Shown piece by piece: positions 44,191 to 53,521 of a stretch of DNA of 57,625 bases. Source of the DNA: Chloroflexi bacterium HGW-Chloroflexi-2. GTDB lineage: Bacteria > Chloroflexota > Anaerolineae > Anaerolineales > Anaerolineaceae. The position numbers and the translations under genes were made by a program. Below the pieces are notes generated by a model. The model ran no database searches. It had not been told where the DNA came from and saw nothing but the letters and a program-made list of their open reading frames with translations. The stretch lies in the NCBI GenBank assembly GCA_002840735.1, contig PHBY01000018.1, positions 1 through 57,625 on the forward strand. Direction: 5' to 3'. Numbering within the stretch: the first letter of the stretch is position 1; every line of letters starts with the position of its first letter.

Positions 44191-45024
44191 ATGAAAAAAA
44201 TTTCTATAGAACCTTTTTTCCGGCATGGATTTCTGATGCTGTTGGTCGCCTTTACGCTGATCCCAATTATTTTTACGCTGTTGACCTCGTTTAAATTTTT
44301 CCGCGACATCACCTCCGGCTCGCTGCGGTTCACACCCACGCTGGTCAACTACCAGAGGATATTCGATCCCGCCCAAAGTAATTTTTTGCGTCTGACTTCC
44401 AACAGCCTGGTCATCGCCGCCGGAACCATGGCTATCGTGTTGGTGATTGCCAGCCTGGCGGCGTACAGCCTCAGCCGATTCCGCTGGCGTCCCTTGTGGA
44501 GTGGACTCCTGCTAGGAACCATTCTGTTCATTCATATGCTTCCGCCAGTTATATTCCTCGGTCCGTTTTATTTGATCGCCCGTTCGCTCAACATCTATGA
44601 TACGGTACTGGCAGTTATGATGGGACACATCGTTTTGAACCTGCCTACCGCCACCTGGATTTTGCTGGACTTCTTCGCGGATATTCCCAAAGAATTGGAG
44701 GAAGCCGCCATGGTGGACGGCGCCAACCGCTTCCAATCCCTGACTCAAGTGCTGATCCCAATTATTCAGCCGGGGATTGCCGCTGCGGGTGCGCTGGCAT
44801 TCATCTTCTCCTGGCGCGATTTTCTCTTCGCGCTTTCGTTGACCAGCACACCGCGCGGCATGACCATCCCGGTCGGGATTTCTGGTTTTGTGCAGGAGTA
44901 CAGCATTCGTTACGGAGAAATGGCAGCCGGAGCGTTCTTCGCCATGGTCCCCGCCCTGCTGATGGTTGCCTTTGCGCAACGCTACATCATCAAGGGACTG
45001 ACGCTCGGCGCGCTGAAAGGATGA
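44191..45024 (+). CDS. ABC sugar permease, MalG/UgpE type
   Basis: A 277-residue membrane protein with about six helices, ending in GLTLGALKG. The EAA loop is KELEEAAMVDGANRFQSLTQV. An ATG at 44173 also exists, but GAGGA sits before the ATG at 44191. It forms the transport channel with the first permease. Confidence 0.9.
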   Translation: MKKISIEPFFRHGFLMLLVAFTLIPIIFTLLTSFKFFRDITSGSLRFTPTLVNYQRIFDPAQSNFLRLTSNSLVIAAGTMAIVLVIASLAAYSLSRFRWRPLWSGLLLGTILFIHMLPPVIFLGPFYLIARSLNIYDTVLAVMMGHIVLNLPTATWILLDFFADIPKELEEAAMVDGANRFQSLTQVLIPIIQPGIAAAGALAFIFSWRDFLFALSLTSTPRGMTIPVGISGFVQEYSIRYGEMAAGAFFAMVPALLMVAFAQRYIIKGLTLGALKG

Positions 45025-45031
45025 TTCGTCT

Positions 45032-45358
45032 GTGACAGATTCCAACCCCGCTCCTTCGCAACAAAACGGTCAAGCATCTCGCAGACGTCGCACCATTCTA
45101 GCTCTGGTGGTAACGGACAACTCGCAGGCAGTCAGTCAAAAGATTATCCAGGAAGTGAAACGCAACGGGTCTCTTCTGTGCGGCCAGGGAATATACGCGC
45201 AGACAGACCGAGACGTGTTGTTGGTAGCGCTGACTGCATAGGAGGCAGCGTATTTGATTGCCATCGTCGGCACCGAAGATCCGCAGGCTTTTGTAATTGT
45301 TGTGCCAGCCCAGGAAGTACTGGGTCGAGACTTTCAATCATTGAAAGAGAACAGGTAG
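45032..45358 (+). pseudogene. DUF2179-domain protein, interrupted by in-frame TAG
   Basis: A GTG start (45032, with AAAGGA upstream) opens a frame of 108 codons. Codons 20-69 read RTILALVVTDNSQAVSQKII and so on to DRDVLLVALTA, a DUF2179 domain. Codon 70 (45239-45241) is TAG, and the same frame continues with EAAYLIAIVGTEDPQAFVIV to VLGRDF, the second half of the same domain, ending at 45358. One amber stop splits an otherwise intact domain, in a position where relatives have a basic residue. The gene may be dead, an assembly error, or a suppressed codon. It follows the permease by 8 bp and precedes the hydrolase by 9 bp, within the same operon. Confidence 0.8.
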
Positions 45359-45366
45359 GTAAATAA

Positions 45367-46110
45367 ATGAATCAAACCCTAACCATGCCAGGCGCTGAGC
45401 CATTCTTGTTCCCGGGTAATCGCACCGGTGTTTTGCTCATTCATGGCTTCACTGGTTCTCCCGCGGCTATGCGCGGATTGGGAGAATATTTGAATCAAAA
45501 TCAGGGCTATACCACTCTTGGCATCCGCTTGCCCGGACACGGCACCCAGGTGGATGATCTGCGCCGTCCCGCCTGGCGCGACTGGCTGACCACCGTTGAA
45601 GATGGCTTGAACCTGCTACGCGGCATGTGCGATCAAGTGTATGTGGCGGGAATTTCCATGGGCGGAGTCCTAACCTTGATTGCGGCCAACCGTTATCAAG
45701 TGCAGGGTGTAGCTGCGCTATCCACGCCCTACGGGTTGACCGGCGATTGGCGTGTGCACCTTATGCGGCCCCTCAGTCTATTCGTTCCAAAGTTCAAAAA
45801 ACCTGCTGCAGTAGGTAATCGTGCCGAAACTTCGTACGCTTATTTTGTCCCGCACGCTATTGCCGAAGCCGCAGAACTGGCAAAAATAATGCAAGAAAGT
45901 CTGACAAAAATCAACATCCCAGTTTTATTGATCCAATCGCACGGCGATAAGGTGATCGAACCGAACGCGCTGGATTTGATCTCCGAGCAATTACATAGGC
46001 TTCACCCCGAAACTCTTTGGCTCGAAAAAAGCGGTCACATCATCACGCTGGATCAAGAACGTGAAATCGTGTATCGCAAAGTAGCTGACTTTTTTACCAC
46101 CATAACCTAA
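45367..46110 (+). CDS. Alpha/beta hydrolase (monoacylglycerol-lipase/esterase-like), copy 1
   Basis: A 247-residue serine hydrolase. LLIHGFTGSP is the oxyanion region, Ser 97 in GISMGG is the nucleophile, the Asp is in the IQSHGDKVI region and the His in EKSGHIITLD. The N-terminal TMPGAEPFLFPGN is nearly shared with the second hydrolase at 53522. It resembles carboxylesterases/monoacylglycerol lipases of the lysophospholipase type. Cytoplasmic (no signal peptide). Substrate unknown; an ester of the transported compound is a reasonable guess. Confidence 0.85.
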   Translation: MNQTLTMPGAEPFLFPGNRTGVLLIHGFTGSPAAMRGLGEYLNQNQGYTTLGIRLPGHGTQVDDLRRPAWRDWLTTVEDGLNLLRGMCDQVYVAGISMGGVLTLIAANRYQVQGVAALSTPYGLTGDWRVHLMRPLSLFVPKFKKPAAVGNRAETSYAYFVPHAIAEAAELAKIMQESLTKINIPVLLIQSHGDKVIEPNALDLISEQLHRLHPETLWLEKSGHIITLDQEREIVYRKVADFFTTIT

Positions 46111-46152
46111 AGGTTTTGAAACTTTTAAAGTATTTAACAAAAGGAGAATGAC

Positions 46153-47490
46153 ATGACCGCACAAAATCAAGAACTTCCCACCGCCGATGTTCCTGCCGTC
46201 AAGGGACGTTGGCGCAATGTGGTAACACTGGCATTCGCCGGTGTCGTGGACGCGGGAGAAGACCAGGCAATGTCTTCCATGTTTCCCGCCATTCGCGCCT
46301 CATTGAACATGACAACCGCCCACCTCGGTACGATCACGAGCCTGGGTAAAATTATGGAGATGATTTTCGGACCCATCTGGGGCGTTCTCGCAGACCGTTA
46401 CAGCCGCAAGCGCATCCTGATCATCGGCTCCGGTCTGTGGGGCCTGTGGACTCTGTTGATTGGGTTTTCCGCCAGTTACGAAATGCTGCTGGCTCTGCGT
46501 GTGGTTGCCGCCATCGGGCTGGTTGCGCTCGGTGCGCCGATGAACTCAATGCTCACCGACCTGTTCCCGCAAAAGGAACGCGGCAAGGTCTTCGGCATTA
46601 TGCGCATGATTTCCACGCTGGCGGTTATTGTCAGCATCCTGTTTTTTGGGCGTATGGCTGAAATTCCCGAAACGGGTTGGCGTATCGGCTTCATTACCTT
46701 CGGTGCATTGAGCATGTTGAGTGGTTTGATCTTTGCCCTCTTCCTGACCGAACCACCGCGCGGCGGCGCGGAAGCAGCCATATATGATGTGGCGCAGAAG
46801 TCGGAAAAAAAGTTTGCCTTTTCCTGGCAAAGCGTTGCCTCCATCTTTCGTGTGCCGACCAACCTGCTGCTTATTTTTGAAAAGATTTTCGGCGTGCCAG
46901 TACAGATTACCATATTGACCTTTGCCGTTACCTGGCTAGTGGATGAACGCGGCTTCCGTCCTGGACAAGCCACCACCGTTCTCACTGGGATTATCATCGG
47001 TTCGGCGCTCAGTACGCTGATCGGCGGTCTGCTGGGCGACTGGGCAGAACGCAAAAATCCGCGCTTCGGACGGCTATTCGTGTTGCAGGGGTCGCGTACC
47101 ATGATGGCTGTGCTAGGCTACTTCTTCTTCCAGCAAATTTCTGGCGGTATGATCAACTTTTTTGCATTTGCAGTGCTTTTTGGTTTGTTCATGGACATGG
47201 CATTTCCCGCCGCCATCGCGCCGATGATTGCCGCCGTCAATGCTCCCGAACAACGCAGCACTGCCTATGCCGTCAACCGCCTTGCCAATGGCTTGATTCA
47301 GGCTGCCATAGCCGGCATTGTCGGCATTGTTGGCAACCAGATTACGCTCACCAACCTGTTCTTCTGGGCAGTGACCGTTTCGCTCACGTTGAGCGTGATC
47401 TCCTGGTTTGCTTTTTATCCGTTTTACCACCGCGACCGTATGGCGCTGAATGACCTGCTGCAAAAACGCAAGGCAGAACTTGTAGAGTAG
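46153..47490 (+). CDS. MFS transporter
   Basis: A 445-residue major facilitator with about 12 helices. The loop motif is GVLADRYSRKRILIIGSGLW between helices 2 and 3, a clear MFS signature, and the GLLGDWAERKNPRFGRLFVL loop lies between helices 8 and 9. AAAGGAG precedes the ATG. Its N-terminus (AGVVDAGEDQAMSSMFPAI) is typical of a family with unknown substrates. In this island it may move the product, or sulfate, across the membrane; direction is not visible in sequence. Confidence 0.9.
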   Translation: MTAQNQELPTADVPAVKGRWRNVVTLAFAGVVDAGEDQAMSSMFPAIRASLNMTTAHLGTITSLGKIMEMIFGPIWGVLADRYSRKRILIIGSGLWGLWTLLIGFSASYEMLLALRVVAAIGLVALGAPMNSMLTDLFPQKERGKVFGIMRMISTLAVIVSILFFGRMAEIPETGWRIGFITFGALSMLSGLIFALFLTEPPRGGAEAAIYDVAQKSEKKFAFSWQSVASIFRVPTNLLLIFEKIFGVPVQITILTFAVTWLVDERGFRPGQATTVLTGIIIGSALSTLIGGLLGDWAERKNPRFGRLFVLQGSRTMMAVLGYFFFQQISGGMINFFAFAVLFGLFMDMAFPAAIAPMIAAVNAPEQRSTAYAVNRLANGLIQAAIAGIVGIVGNQITLTNLFFWAVTVSLTLSVISWFAFYPFYHRDRMALNDLLQKRKAELVE

Positions 47491-47580
47491 GAATGGCAGT
47501 TCAGATTGCGGGCATCGCAGTGCTGTGCAAGTGTTGCCAGGTTGCGCTTGAAGGTTATTTAAATTTTGCCGGTTTACTAA

Positions 47581-47605
47581 CCTCAAGCCGCAGCTGGGCT
47601 TGAGG
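47581..47605 (+). terminator. Hairpin after MFS gene
   Basis: A perfect 9-bp stem (CCTCAAGCC 47581-47589 with GGCTTGAGG 47597-47605) followed by a T-rich stretch. A plausible intrinsic terminator or attenuator between the transport and sulfatase blocks. Confidence 0.6.
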
Positions 47606-47663
47606 AAGTATTCTTTTTGCTTCATTCAGCAAGTATTAATTCGCTTGGGAGCAACATATCAAC

Positions 47664-49235
47664 GTGACTATCAAACCCAACATCGTCATCATCATCGCCG
47701 ACGATCTGCGTGCTGACACGCTGGAGAATCCGATCGTCCGTACGCCCCATCTCACCGCGCTGAGGAAGGACGGCGTGACCTTCGCCCAAAACTACGCCGT
47801 CAACCCGGTCTGCGCACCTTCGCGCATAGCAAACTTTACGGGACTGTATCCGCAGGTCAACGGGCATCGCTCGCTGTATCAGTTGCTGCGCCCGCACGAA
47901 GAAAATCTGTTTAGGATTCTGAAAGAGAACGGCTACGAGACCGTCATGGCGGGCAAGAACGACCTGATGACCACGCCCAGCCTGCGCGCCAGTTTTCGGC
48001 GTCGGCTGTCGGGTCCGCAGAGCGTCCAGATAAAATTAATGCGCCAGAGTCTGCGTCATTTGAAGTTGCGTAAAAAATCGAAAATGCTGGCGCTGGCGTT
48101 TCGCTTGTTTGTGGTGGAGCGCAAGCCGTTGAGCGGCTTATTCGGCGACGAGCGCTTGCAAGAATTCGCGGATATTCTGCCAGCGGCACGTAGTCCCTAT
48201 TCACGAGGACATCGCCTGCAGCATTCATTTTACTTCGGAAAAGCGGAACCCGCCTCCCCAGCCGCGCAGATGGAACCGCTGATTTTCGAGTCCGCCGTGA
48301 GTTGGCTGGCTTCTGGACCGCGCCAGCCCTTCTGCCTTTATATTGCCGCTACCTTGCCACACACACCGTATCAAGTGGAAGAGCCGTACTTCTCGATGTA
48401 TGAGCGCGCCACCATCGCTGATCCCATACCTGCACGGCTGGACGATAAGCCGCATTTTATGCGCGAACTGTATTCGCGCTACGATCTAGCGCAATTGACT
48501 CCCAAAGACTTGCGCGAACTGCGTGCCACCTACTACGGCATGGTCACGAAACTGGACGAGCAGGTGGGGCGTATCGTTGCTGCGCTCAAGGCGCAGGAAC
48601 TATACGACGATGCGCTCATTCTCTTCCTCAGCGATCACGGCGATTATGTTGGCGATTACGGATTGGTTGAAAAGTGGCCAACGGGCTTTCAGGATGATTT
48701 ACTGCGCGCGCCGCTGATCATCAAATACCCCGCCGACGCTCACGCAGGTCAGCGTGTGGATGGCTTCACCCAATCGCTTGACCTTTTCCCTACCGTGTTG
48801 GAGCAGGCGGGTATTCAAACGCCTCATACCCATTTTGGGCAATCGCTTACTTCATTAATGGAAGGCGCTGTGGAACGCGAGGCAGTCTACGCGGTGGGTG
48901 GTTACGATCCGCGCGAACCGCAAGCCTTCGAGGCAGGCATTCAATCGGACGATGACCCGTTTATGGGACATTACTTTGAAAAACTTAAACTCCAGCAGGA
49001 TGACCCCACCACGGTGGCGCGCGCCGCCATGCTCCGCACCCGCGAGTGGAAACTCATCATCCGCACTGCTGGAAAGGAAGAACTGTACGACCTGGAAAAT
49101 GACCCGCAGGAATTGTATAATCTCATTGACGACCCAGCCTTGTCGGAAGTTCGTAACAACCTTCGGGAACGTTTTTTACACTGGTATCTGCGCGCCAGCG
49201 ATAATCCGCACTGGGAACATGAACGCAGTATTTGA
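47664..49235 (+). CDS. Cys-type sulfatase 1 (cytoplasmic)
   Basis: A 523-residue sulfatase. The metal site is IIIADDLRAD, and the active-site sequence CAPSR starts at Cys 50, the residue converted to formylglycine. SDHGDYVGDYG carries the second metal-binding part. The choline-sulfatase/iduronate-sulfatase pattern is the nearest I can see. It lacks a signal peptide. The start is GTG at 47664. Its maturase follows immediately. It cleaves a sulfate ester inside the cell. Confidence 0.93.
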   Translation: MTIKPNIVIIIADDLRADTLENPIVRTPHLTALRKDGVTFAQNYAVNPVCAPSRIANFTGLYPQVNGHRSLYQLLRPHEENLFRILKENGYETVMAGKNDLMTTPSLRASFRRRLSGPQSVQIKLMRQSLRHLKLRKKSKMLALAFRLFVVERKPLSGLFGDERLQEFADILPAARSPYSRGHRLQHSFYFGKAEPASPAAQMEPLIFESAVSWLASGPRQPFCLYIAATLPHTPYQVEEPYFSMYERATIADPIPARLDDKPHFMRELYSRYDLAQLTPKDLRELRATYYGMVTKLDEQVGRIVAALKAQELYDDALILFLSDHGDYVGDYGLVEKWPTGFQDDLLRAPLIIKYPADAHAGQRVDGFTQSLDLFPTVLEQAGIQTPHTHFGQSLTSLMEGAVEREAVYAVGGYDPREPQAFEAGIQSDDDPFMGHYFEKLKLQQDDPTTVARAAMLRTREWKLIIRTAGKEELYDLENDPQELYNLIDDPALSEVRNNLRERFLHWYLRASDNPHWEHERSI

Positions 49236-49243
49236 GAAAAAAT

Positions 49244-50446
49244 ATGACAGACATCCCCCTCCCTCCCGCTTTTCATGTAATGGCCAAGCCCCGCGGCGCA
49301 ATCTGTAATTTGGATTGCGAATATTGTTTTTATCTCCGTAAGGAAGACCTGTACAAAGGCAGTTCATTTCGCATGAGCGACCAGACCCTGGAAAGTTACG
49401 TTCGTCAGTACATTGCTGCCCAGCGCGCGCCTGAAGTAAACTTTGCCTGGCAAGGCGGCGAACCGACCCTGATGGGACTGGATTTTTTTCGCAGTGCGGT
49501 AATGTATCAGAAAAAATATGCGCACCCCGGCAAGATAATTGAGAACGCCCTGCAAACCAACGGTACTTTGCTGGATGATGAGTGGTGCAAATTTTTCGCC
49601 GAGAATCGGTTCTTAATCGGGATCAGCCTCGATGGTCCGCGTGAGGCGCATGACTTTTATCGCAAGGATAAGGGCAGCGCGCCTACCTTTGATCGCGTCC
49701 TGCGCGCCGTTCAACTGATCAAAAAGCATCAAGTGGATTTCAACATCCTGACTTGCGTCAGCGCCGCCAATGTGGAACAACCGCTGGAGGTCTATCATTT
49801 TCTGCGCGACGAAATTGGCGCGGAGTACATCCAGTTCATCCCCATCGTCGAACGTGAGAATACGACAGGCTTTCAAGAGGGGACGGTGCTCACGTCTCGC
49901 TCCATTACGGGCGAACAATATGGGCGTTTTCTGATTTCGATTTTCGACGAATGGGTGCGCCGCGATGTGGGCAAGGTTTTTGTGCAGATGTTCGATACCG
50001 CTCTCGGACGCTGGCTGGGTGCGCCCGGAGGATTGTGCGTCTTTCAGGAAACCTGCGGGCTGGCGCTGGCGATGGAACACAACGGCGACGTGTATTCCTG
50101 CGACCATTTTGTGGAACCGCGTCACCGCCTGGGAAATTTACTCGAAACACCGCTGACCGAACTGGTGGGCAGCGTCCAGCAAAAACAATTTGGGCTCGAC
50201 AAGCGTGAGTCCCTGCCGCACTATTGCCGTGAATGTCCGGTATTGTTTGCCTGCAACGGCGGCTGTCCCAAAGACCGTACCGAATTCACTCCCGATGGTG
50301 AGCCTGGACTCAATCATCTTTGCAGCGGCTTCAAAGCCTTTTTCACCCACGTGGACGAACCAATGCGAATCATGGCGGGCTTGCTTCGTCAGCGCCGCCC
50401 GGCGGCGGAAATTATGAAAATTTACTTTGGAAAGGAAAAACCATGA
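49244..50446 (+). CDS. Anaerobic sulfatase-maturating enzyme (radical SAM)
   Basis: A 400-residue radical-SAM/SPASM enzyme that converts a sulfatase Cys or Ser to formylglycine without oxygen. The SAM cluster is CNLDCEYC (Cys 21, 25, 28). The SPASM auxiliary-cluster cysteines lie in CVFQETCGLALAMEHNGDVYSCDHF and CRECPVLFACNGGCP. It lies between two sulfatase genes; it overlaps the second by ATGA. It should mature all three neighbours. Confidence 0.95.
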   Translation: MTDIPLPPAFHVMAKPRGAICNLDCEYCFYLRKEDLYKGSSFRMSDQTLESYVRQYIAAQRAPEVNFAWQGGEPTLMGLDFFRSAVMYQKKYAHPGKIIENALQTNGTLLDDEWCKFFAENRFLIGISLDGPREAHDFYRKDKGSAPTFDRVLRAVQLIKKHQVDFNILTCVSAANVEQPLEVYHFLRDEIGAEYIQFIPIVERENTTGFQEGTVLTSRSITGEQYGRFLISIFDEWVRRDVGKVFVQMFDTALGRWLGAPGGLCVFQETCGLALAMEHNGDVYSCDHFVEPRHRLGNLLETPLTELVGSVQQKQFGLDKRESLPHYCRECPVLFACNGGCPKDRTEFTPDGEPGLNHLCSGFKAFFTHVDEPMRIMAGLLRQRRPAAEIMKIYFGKEKP

Positions 50447-51900
50447 ACACCATCTTCATCATCATTGACACCCTGCGCCGCGACCACCTCGGTTGTTACG
50501 GCAACGACTGGATTCAAACTCCCAACCTCGACGCACTGGCGCGCAAGAGCACCGTCTTCGAGAACGCCTATCTCGGATCCTACCCTTGTATGCCCGCCCG
50601 CCGCGATATGTGGACGGGACGCTTTGAGTTCCCTTGGCGCGGCTGGGGTCCGCTCGAAACAACCGACCCCGATATCGCCAAAATTGTTACCCAAAACGGA
50701 CATACCAGCATGGTCATTAGTGACCACTATCACATGTGGGAGCGCGGCTCAGGTAACTACTTCTTTAACTTCTCTGGCGCGGAATTTATTCGCGGACAGG
50801 AAAACGACCTGTGGATAACCGACCCCAACATCCCTGTTCAATATCCCGGCGACCCCGAACGCATGGCGCGGCACGCCCTGCGACCGGGTTCCTTTTCGCG
50901 TTACAAACGCAACACCGCTCACTTCCGCGTGGAGGAAGATTACTTCGCCCCACAGGTCTTCCGCAAAGCATCTGAATGGGTTGAGCGCAACCGCACCCAA
51001 AAGGATTTCTTCCTCATGCTGGAAGTCTTCGATCCGCACGAACCCTTTGACCCGCCCTTCCCGTACGACGAAATGTACAACCCCGAGTACAAAGGTCAGC
51101 GCTTCATCTGGCCCACCTACGGCAAGTCCGACTTATATAGTGAAGAGGAACTTAAAGAAATACGCGCCTTGTATGCCGGCGAAGTCACGATGGTGGATCG
51201 CTGGCTCGGACACCTGCTTGATACGGTGGAACACCTTGGATTGATGGACGACACCATGATCATCGTCGTCACCGATCACGGGCATCTCTTCGGCGAACAT
51301 GGCATGATTGGCAAACCCTGGTCAGACTTGGGCGATTCAAATATGTATCAGGAATTGGCACACATTCCGCTGCTGATCTACCACCCCAACGGACAAAAAG
51401 GCAAGCGTGTATCGCATTTGGCACAACCAGTGGATTTGTTCGCCACCATCCTGGATGGATTTAACATCCCACTTCCTGCCGAGACGCATGGGCAGAGTCT
51501 GCTACCTTACATTCTCCACACTGACGAAGGCGCACCCATCCGCGAGACGGCTGTTTTCGGACGCTACGGCGAAGCCATGAACATCACCGACGGTGAGTGG
51601 ACGCTCTACCTCTGGCCGCCGGGTGAGAAAAACGAGCCTCTCTACTGGTACTCGCACCTGCCACCCCAATTCGGTGACGTTCATGTGGATGACGACTTCG
51701 ACGGGGTTCGCTACTCAGCACACGTGACGCGGGGACCCATGTCCAGCGCACTCTACAACATCAAGGACGATCCGCAGCAGGAGCATAATCTCTATGACCA
51801 ACATCCTGAAGTTGTGGATCGGCTTAAGGCGCAAATGCGGGATTTTCTCCTTTCCATTGACGCCCCAAGTGAACAATTAAACCGCATTGGCTTGAAGTAG
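50443..51900 (+). CDS. Cys-type sulfatase 2 (cytoplasmic)
   Basis: A 485-residue sulfatase. IIIDTLRRDHLG is the metal motif, and the active-site CMPAR begins at Cys 49. This variant, together with RRDMWTG, resembles N-sulfoglucosamine sulfohydrolase and phosphonate monoester hydrolases more than choline sulfatases. VVTDHGHLFGEHGMIGKPW holds the second metal site. No signal peptide. It is coupled to the maturase by a 4-nt overlap. Confidence 0.92.
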   Translation: MNTIFIIIDTLRRDHLGCYGNDWIQTPNLDALARKSTVFENAYLGSYPCMPARRDMWTGRFEFPWRGWGPLETTDPDIAKIVTQNGHTSMVISDHYHMWERGSGNYFFNFSGAEFIRGQENDLWITDPNIPVQYPGDPERMARHALRPGSFSRYKRNTAHFRVEEDYFAPQVFRKASEWVERNRTQKDFFLMLEVFDPHEPFDPPFPYDEMYNPEYKGQRFIWPTYGKSDLYSEEELKEIRALYAGEVTMVDRWLGHLLDTVEHLGLMDDTMIIVVTDHGHLFGEHGMIGKPWSDLGDSNMYQELAHIPLLIYHPNGQKGKRVSHLAQPVDLFATILDGFNIPLPAETHGQSLLPYILHTDEGAPIRETAVFGRYGEAMNITDGEWTLYLWPPGEKNEPLYWYSHLPPQFGDVHVDDDFDGVRYSAHVTRGPMSSALYNIKDDPQQEHNLYDQHPEVVDRLKAQMRDFLLSIDAPSEQLNRIGLK

Positions 51901-52030
51901 CCCTTTTTGCTGAATCTGGATAAACCTATGGTTCCCTCATTCCAGTTTCCGTCCTTAACTTTGCGATGCAACGAACTACAATTTAAACCAGCCTGGTAAT
52001 CACAGTTAAGCAACAAGCCTTAGGAGATAA

Positions 52031-53503
52031 ATGAAACCAAATCAAACGAGTAACTCTGAAGAAGACCCGCCTGCCTCAGTGTCCCGCCGTAATTTTCTTA
52101 AGAGCGCCCTGGCAGTGGGTGGAGGAATTACTTTGAGCGGTGGTCTTGGTTATCACTTATCCAAAGTCTTTGGTGGAAAAGATTTTGATCCAGAACGCGC
52201 AAAGACTTTACTTGATAGTATCACGGCTGGCAATCCACAGGTTCTGCCAAATATTGTCCTCATTTTCACTGATGATATGGGATATGGCGATATCAGTCGG
52301 TTTGGCTCTCAAGCCATCCAGACCCCGAATCTGGACCAAATGGCCGCCGAAGGTGCCGTACTGACAAATTTCTACGCTTCCGCCCCTGTTTGCTCTCCCT
52401 CACGCGCCGGGTTGTTAACAGGCCGTTATCCAAGACGTACCCTGGTCTTCGAGGTTATTCAACCCCCCGGTCCATTGGATTGGATATTCCAATATGTTCT
52501 TGGTGCAGTGCCCCATGGAATTCCACAGGACGAAGTGCTGTTGCCCGAAATTTTGCAACTACGTGGTTATCGCACCGGAATTGTCGGTAAATGGCATTTG
52601 GGATTTGAATCCCCGCATTTGCCGAATGAAAACGGCTTCGATTTCTTTTATGGCGGCCTGCTCAGTCATGACACCCACCCCTATAACATCTACCGTAATG
52701 CCAACATTGAGATTGAGGAACCTATTCCATTTGATCATCTGACACAAATGCTCACCAACGAAGCGGTTAACTTCATCACGGATAACAAAGAGAAACCCTT
52801 CTTCCTCTACTACGCCCAGCCGTATCCTCACGTGCCATTGCACGCTTCAGAGGATTTTCGCGGCCAGTCAGAGGGTGGTATATACGGTGATGCAATTCAA
52901 GAACTGGATTGGAGCGTAGGTGAAATTTTAAAGACACTCAAGGAACTGAATCTTGATGAGGAAACGCTGGTCATATTCACGAGTGATAACGGTCCCTGGT
53001 GGGAGGGCGATACTGGTGGATTGAGAGGGCGAAAAAACTTACCATTTGAAGGTGGCTATCGTGTTCCGTTCATCAGTCGCTGGCCAGGCGTCATTTCCCC
53101 AGGTATAACCTCTGACACACCCGTCATGAACTTTGATTTGTTCGCAACTTGCCTGGCTGCGGCAAATCTGCCCACGCCAAAAGACCGAATCATTGATGGT
53201 GTTAATTTATTGCCGCTTCTCGAAGGAGAAAGTAATCTCTCATTGCACGAATCGCTATTCTTTTACAAAGGAAAAAAGTTAATCGCGGTAAGAAACGGAG
53301 ATTGGAAATATTTCCGGCGGCATAACGCCGATAATGGTGCCTACCCGTTTTTCCCTCAGGGGCCTTTTCTATTCAATCTTCAATCTGACCCGCACGAATC
53401 GTATAATTTAATGGAAACATATCCTGAAATCGGTCAAAAACTGGATGCATTGATCGAACAACAGGAGTTTCAAGATACGATCAACCTTCGTGGTTGGATA
53501 TAA
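52031..53503 (+). CDS. Cys-type sulfatase 3 with Tat signal (exported)
   Basis: A 490-residue arylsulfatase-A-like enzyme. The N-terminus carries the twin-arginine motif SRRNFLK (residues 18-24) and a hydrophobic stretch (SALAVGGGITLSGG), so it is probably exported folded and already matured. The metal motif is IFTDDMGYGDISRFG and the active site CSPSR starts at Cys 121. The gene is less GC-rich than its neighbours. AGGAG precedes the ATG. It may act first on an external sulfated polymer or oligosaccharide. Confidence 0.92.
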   Translation: MKPNQTSNSEEDPPASVSRRNFLKSALAVGGGITLSGGLGYHLSKVFGGKDFDPERAKTLLDSITAGNPQVLPNIVLIFTDDMGYGDISRFGSQAIQTPNLDQMAAEGAVLTNFYASAPVCSPSRAGLLTGRYPRRTLVFEVIQPPGPLDWIFQYVLGAVPHGIPQDEVLLPEILQLRGYRTGIVGKWHLGFESPHLPNENGFDFFYGGLLSHDTHPYNIYRNANIEIEEPIPFDHLTQMLTNEAVNFITDNKEKPFFLYYAQPYPHVPLHASEDFRGQSEGGIYGDAIQELDWSVGEILKTLKELNLDEETLVIFTSDNGPWWEGDTGGLRGRKNLPFEGGYRVPFISRWPGVISPGITSDTPVMNFDLFATCLAAANLPTPKDRIIDGVNLLPLLEGESNLSLHESLFFYKGKKLIAVRNGDWKYFRRHNADNGAYPFFPQGPFLFNLQSDPHESYNLMETYPEIGQKLDALIEQQEFQDTINLRGWI

Positions 53504-53521
53504 ATCAAAAGGGACAATTAC

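Noticed and set aside
45239-45241. Pyrrolysine or selenocysteine recoding as the firm explanation of the TAG
   Set aside because: No SECIS-like or PYLIS-like element is recognisable, TAG is not the selenocysteine codon, and error or mutation is simpler.
47664-53503. Alkaline phosphatase or phosphonate monoester hydrolase function of the three enzymes
   Set aside because: All have the formylglycine C-x-P-[SA]-R sequence and an adjacent sulfatase maturase, which favours sulfatases, although sulfatase 2 could also act on phosphonates.
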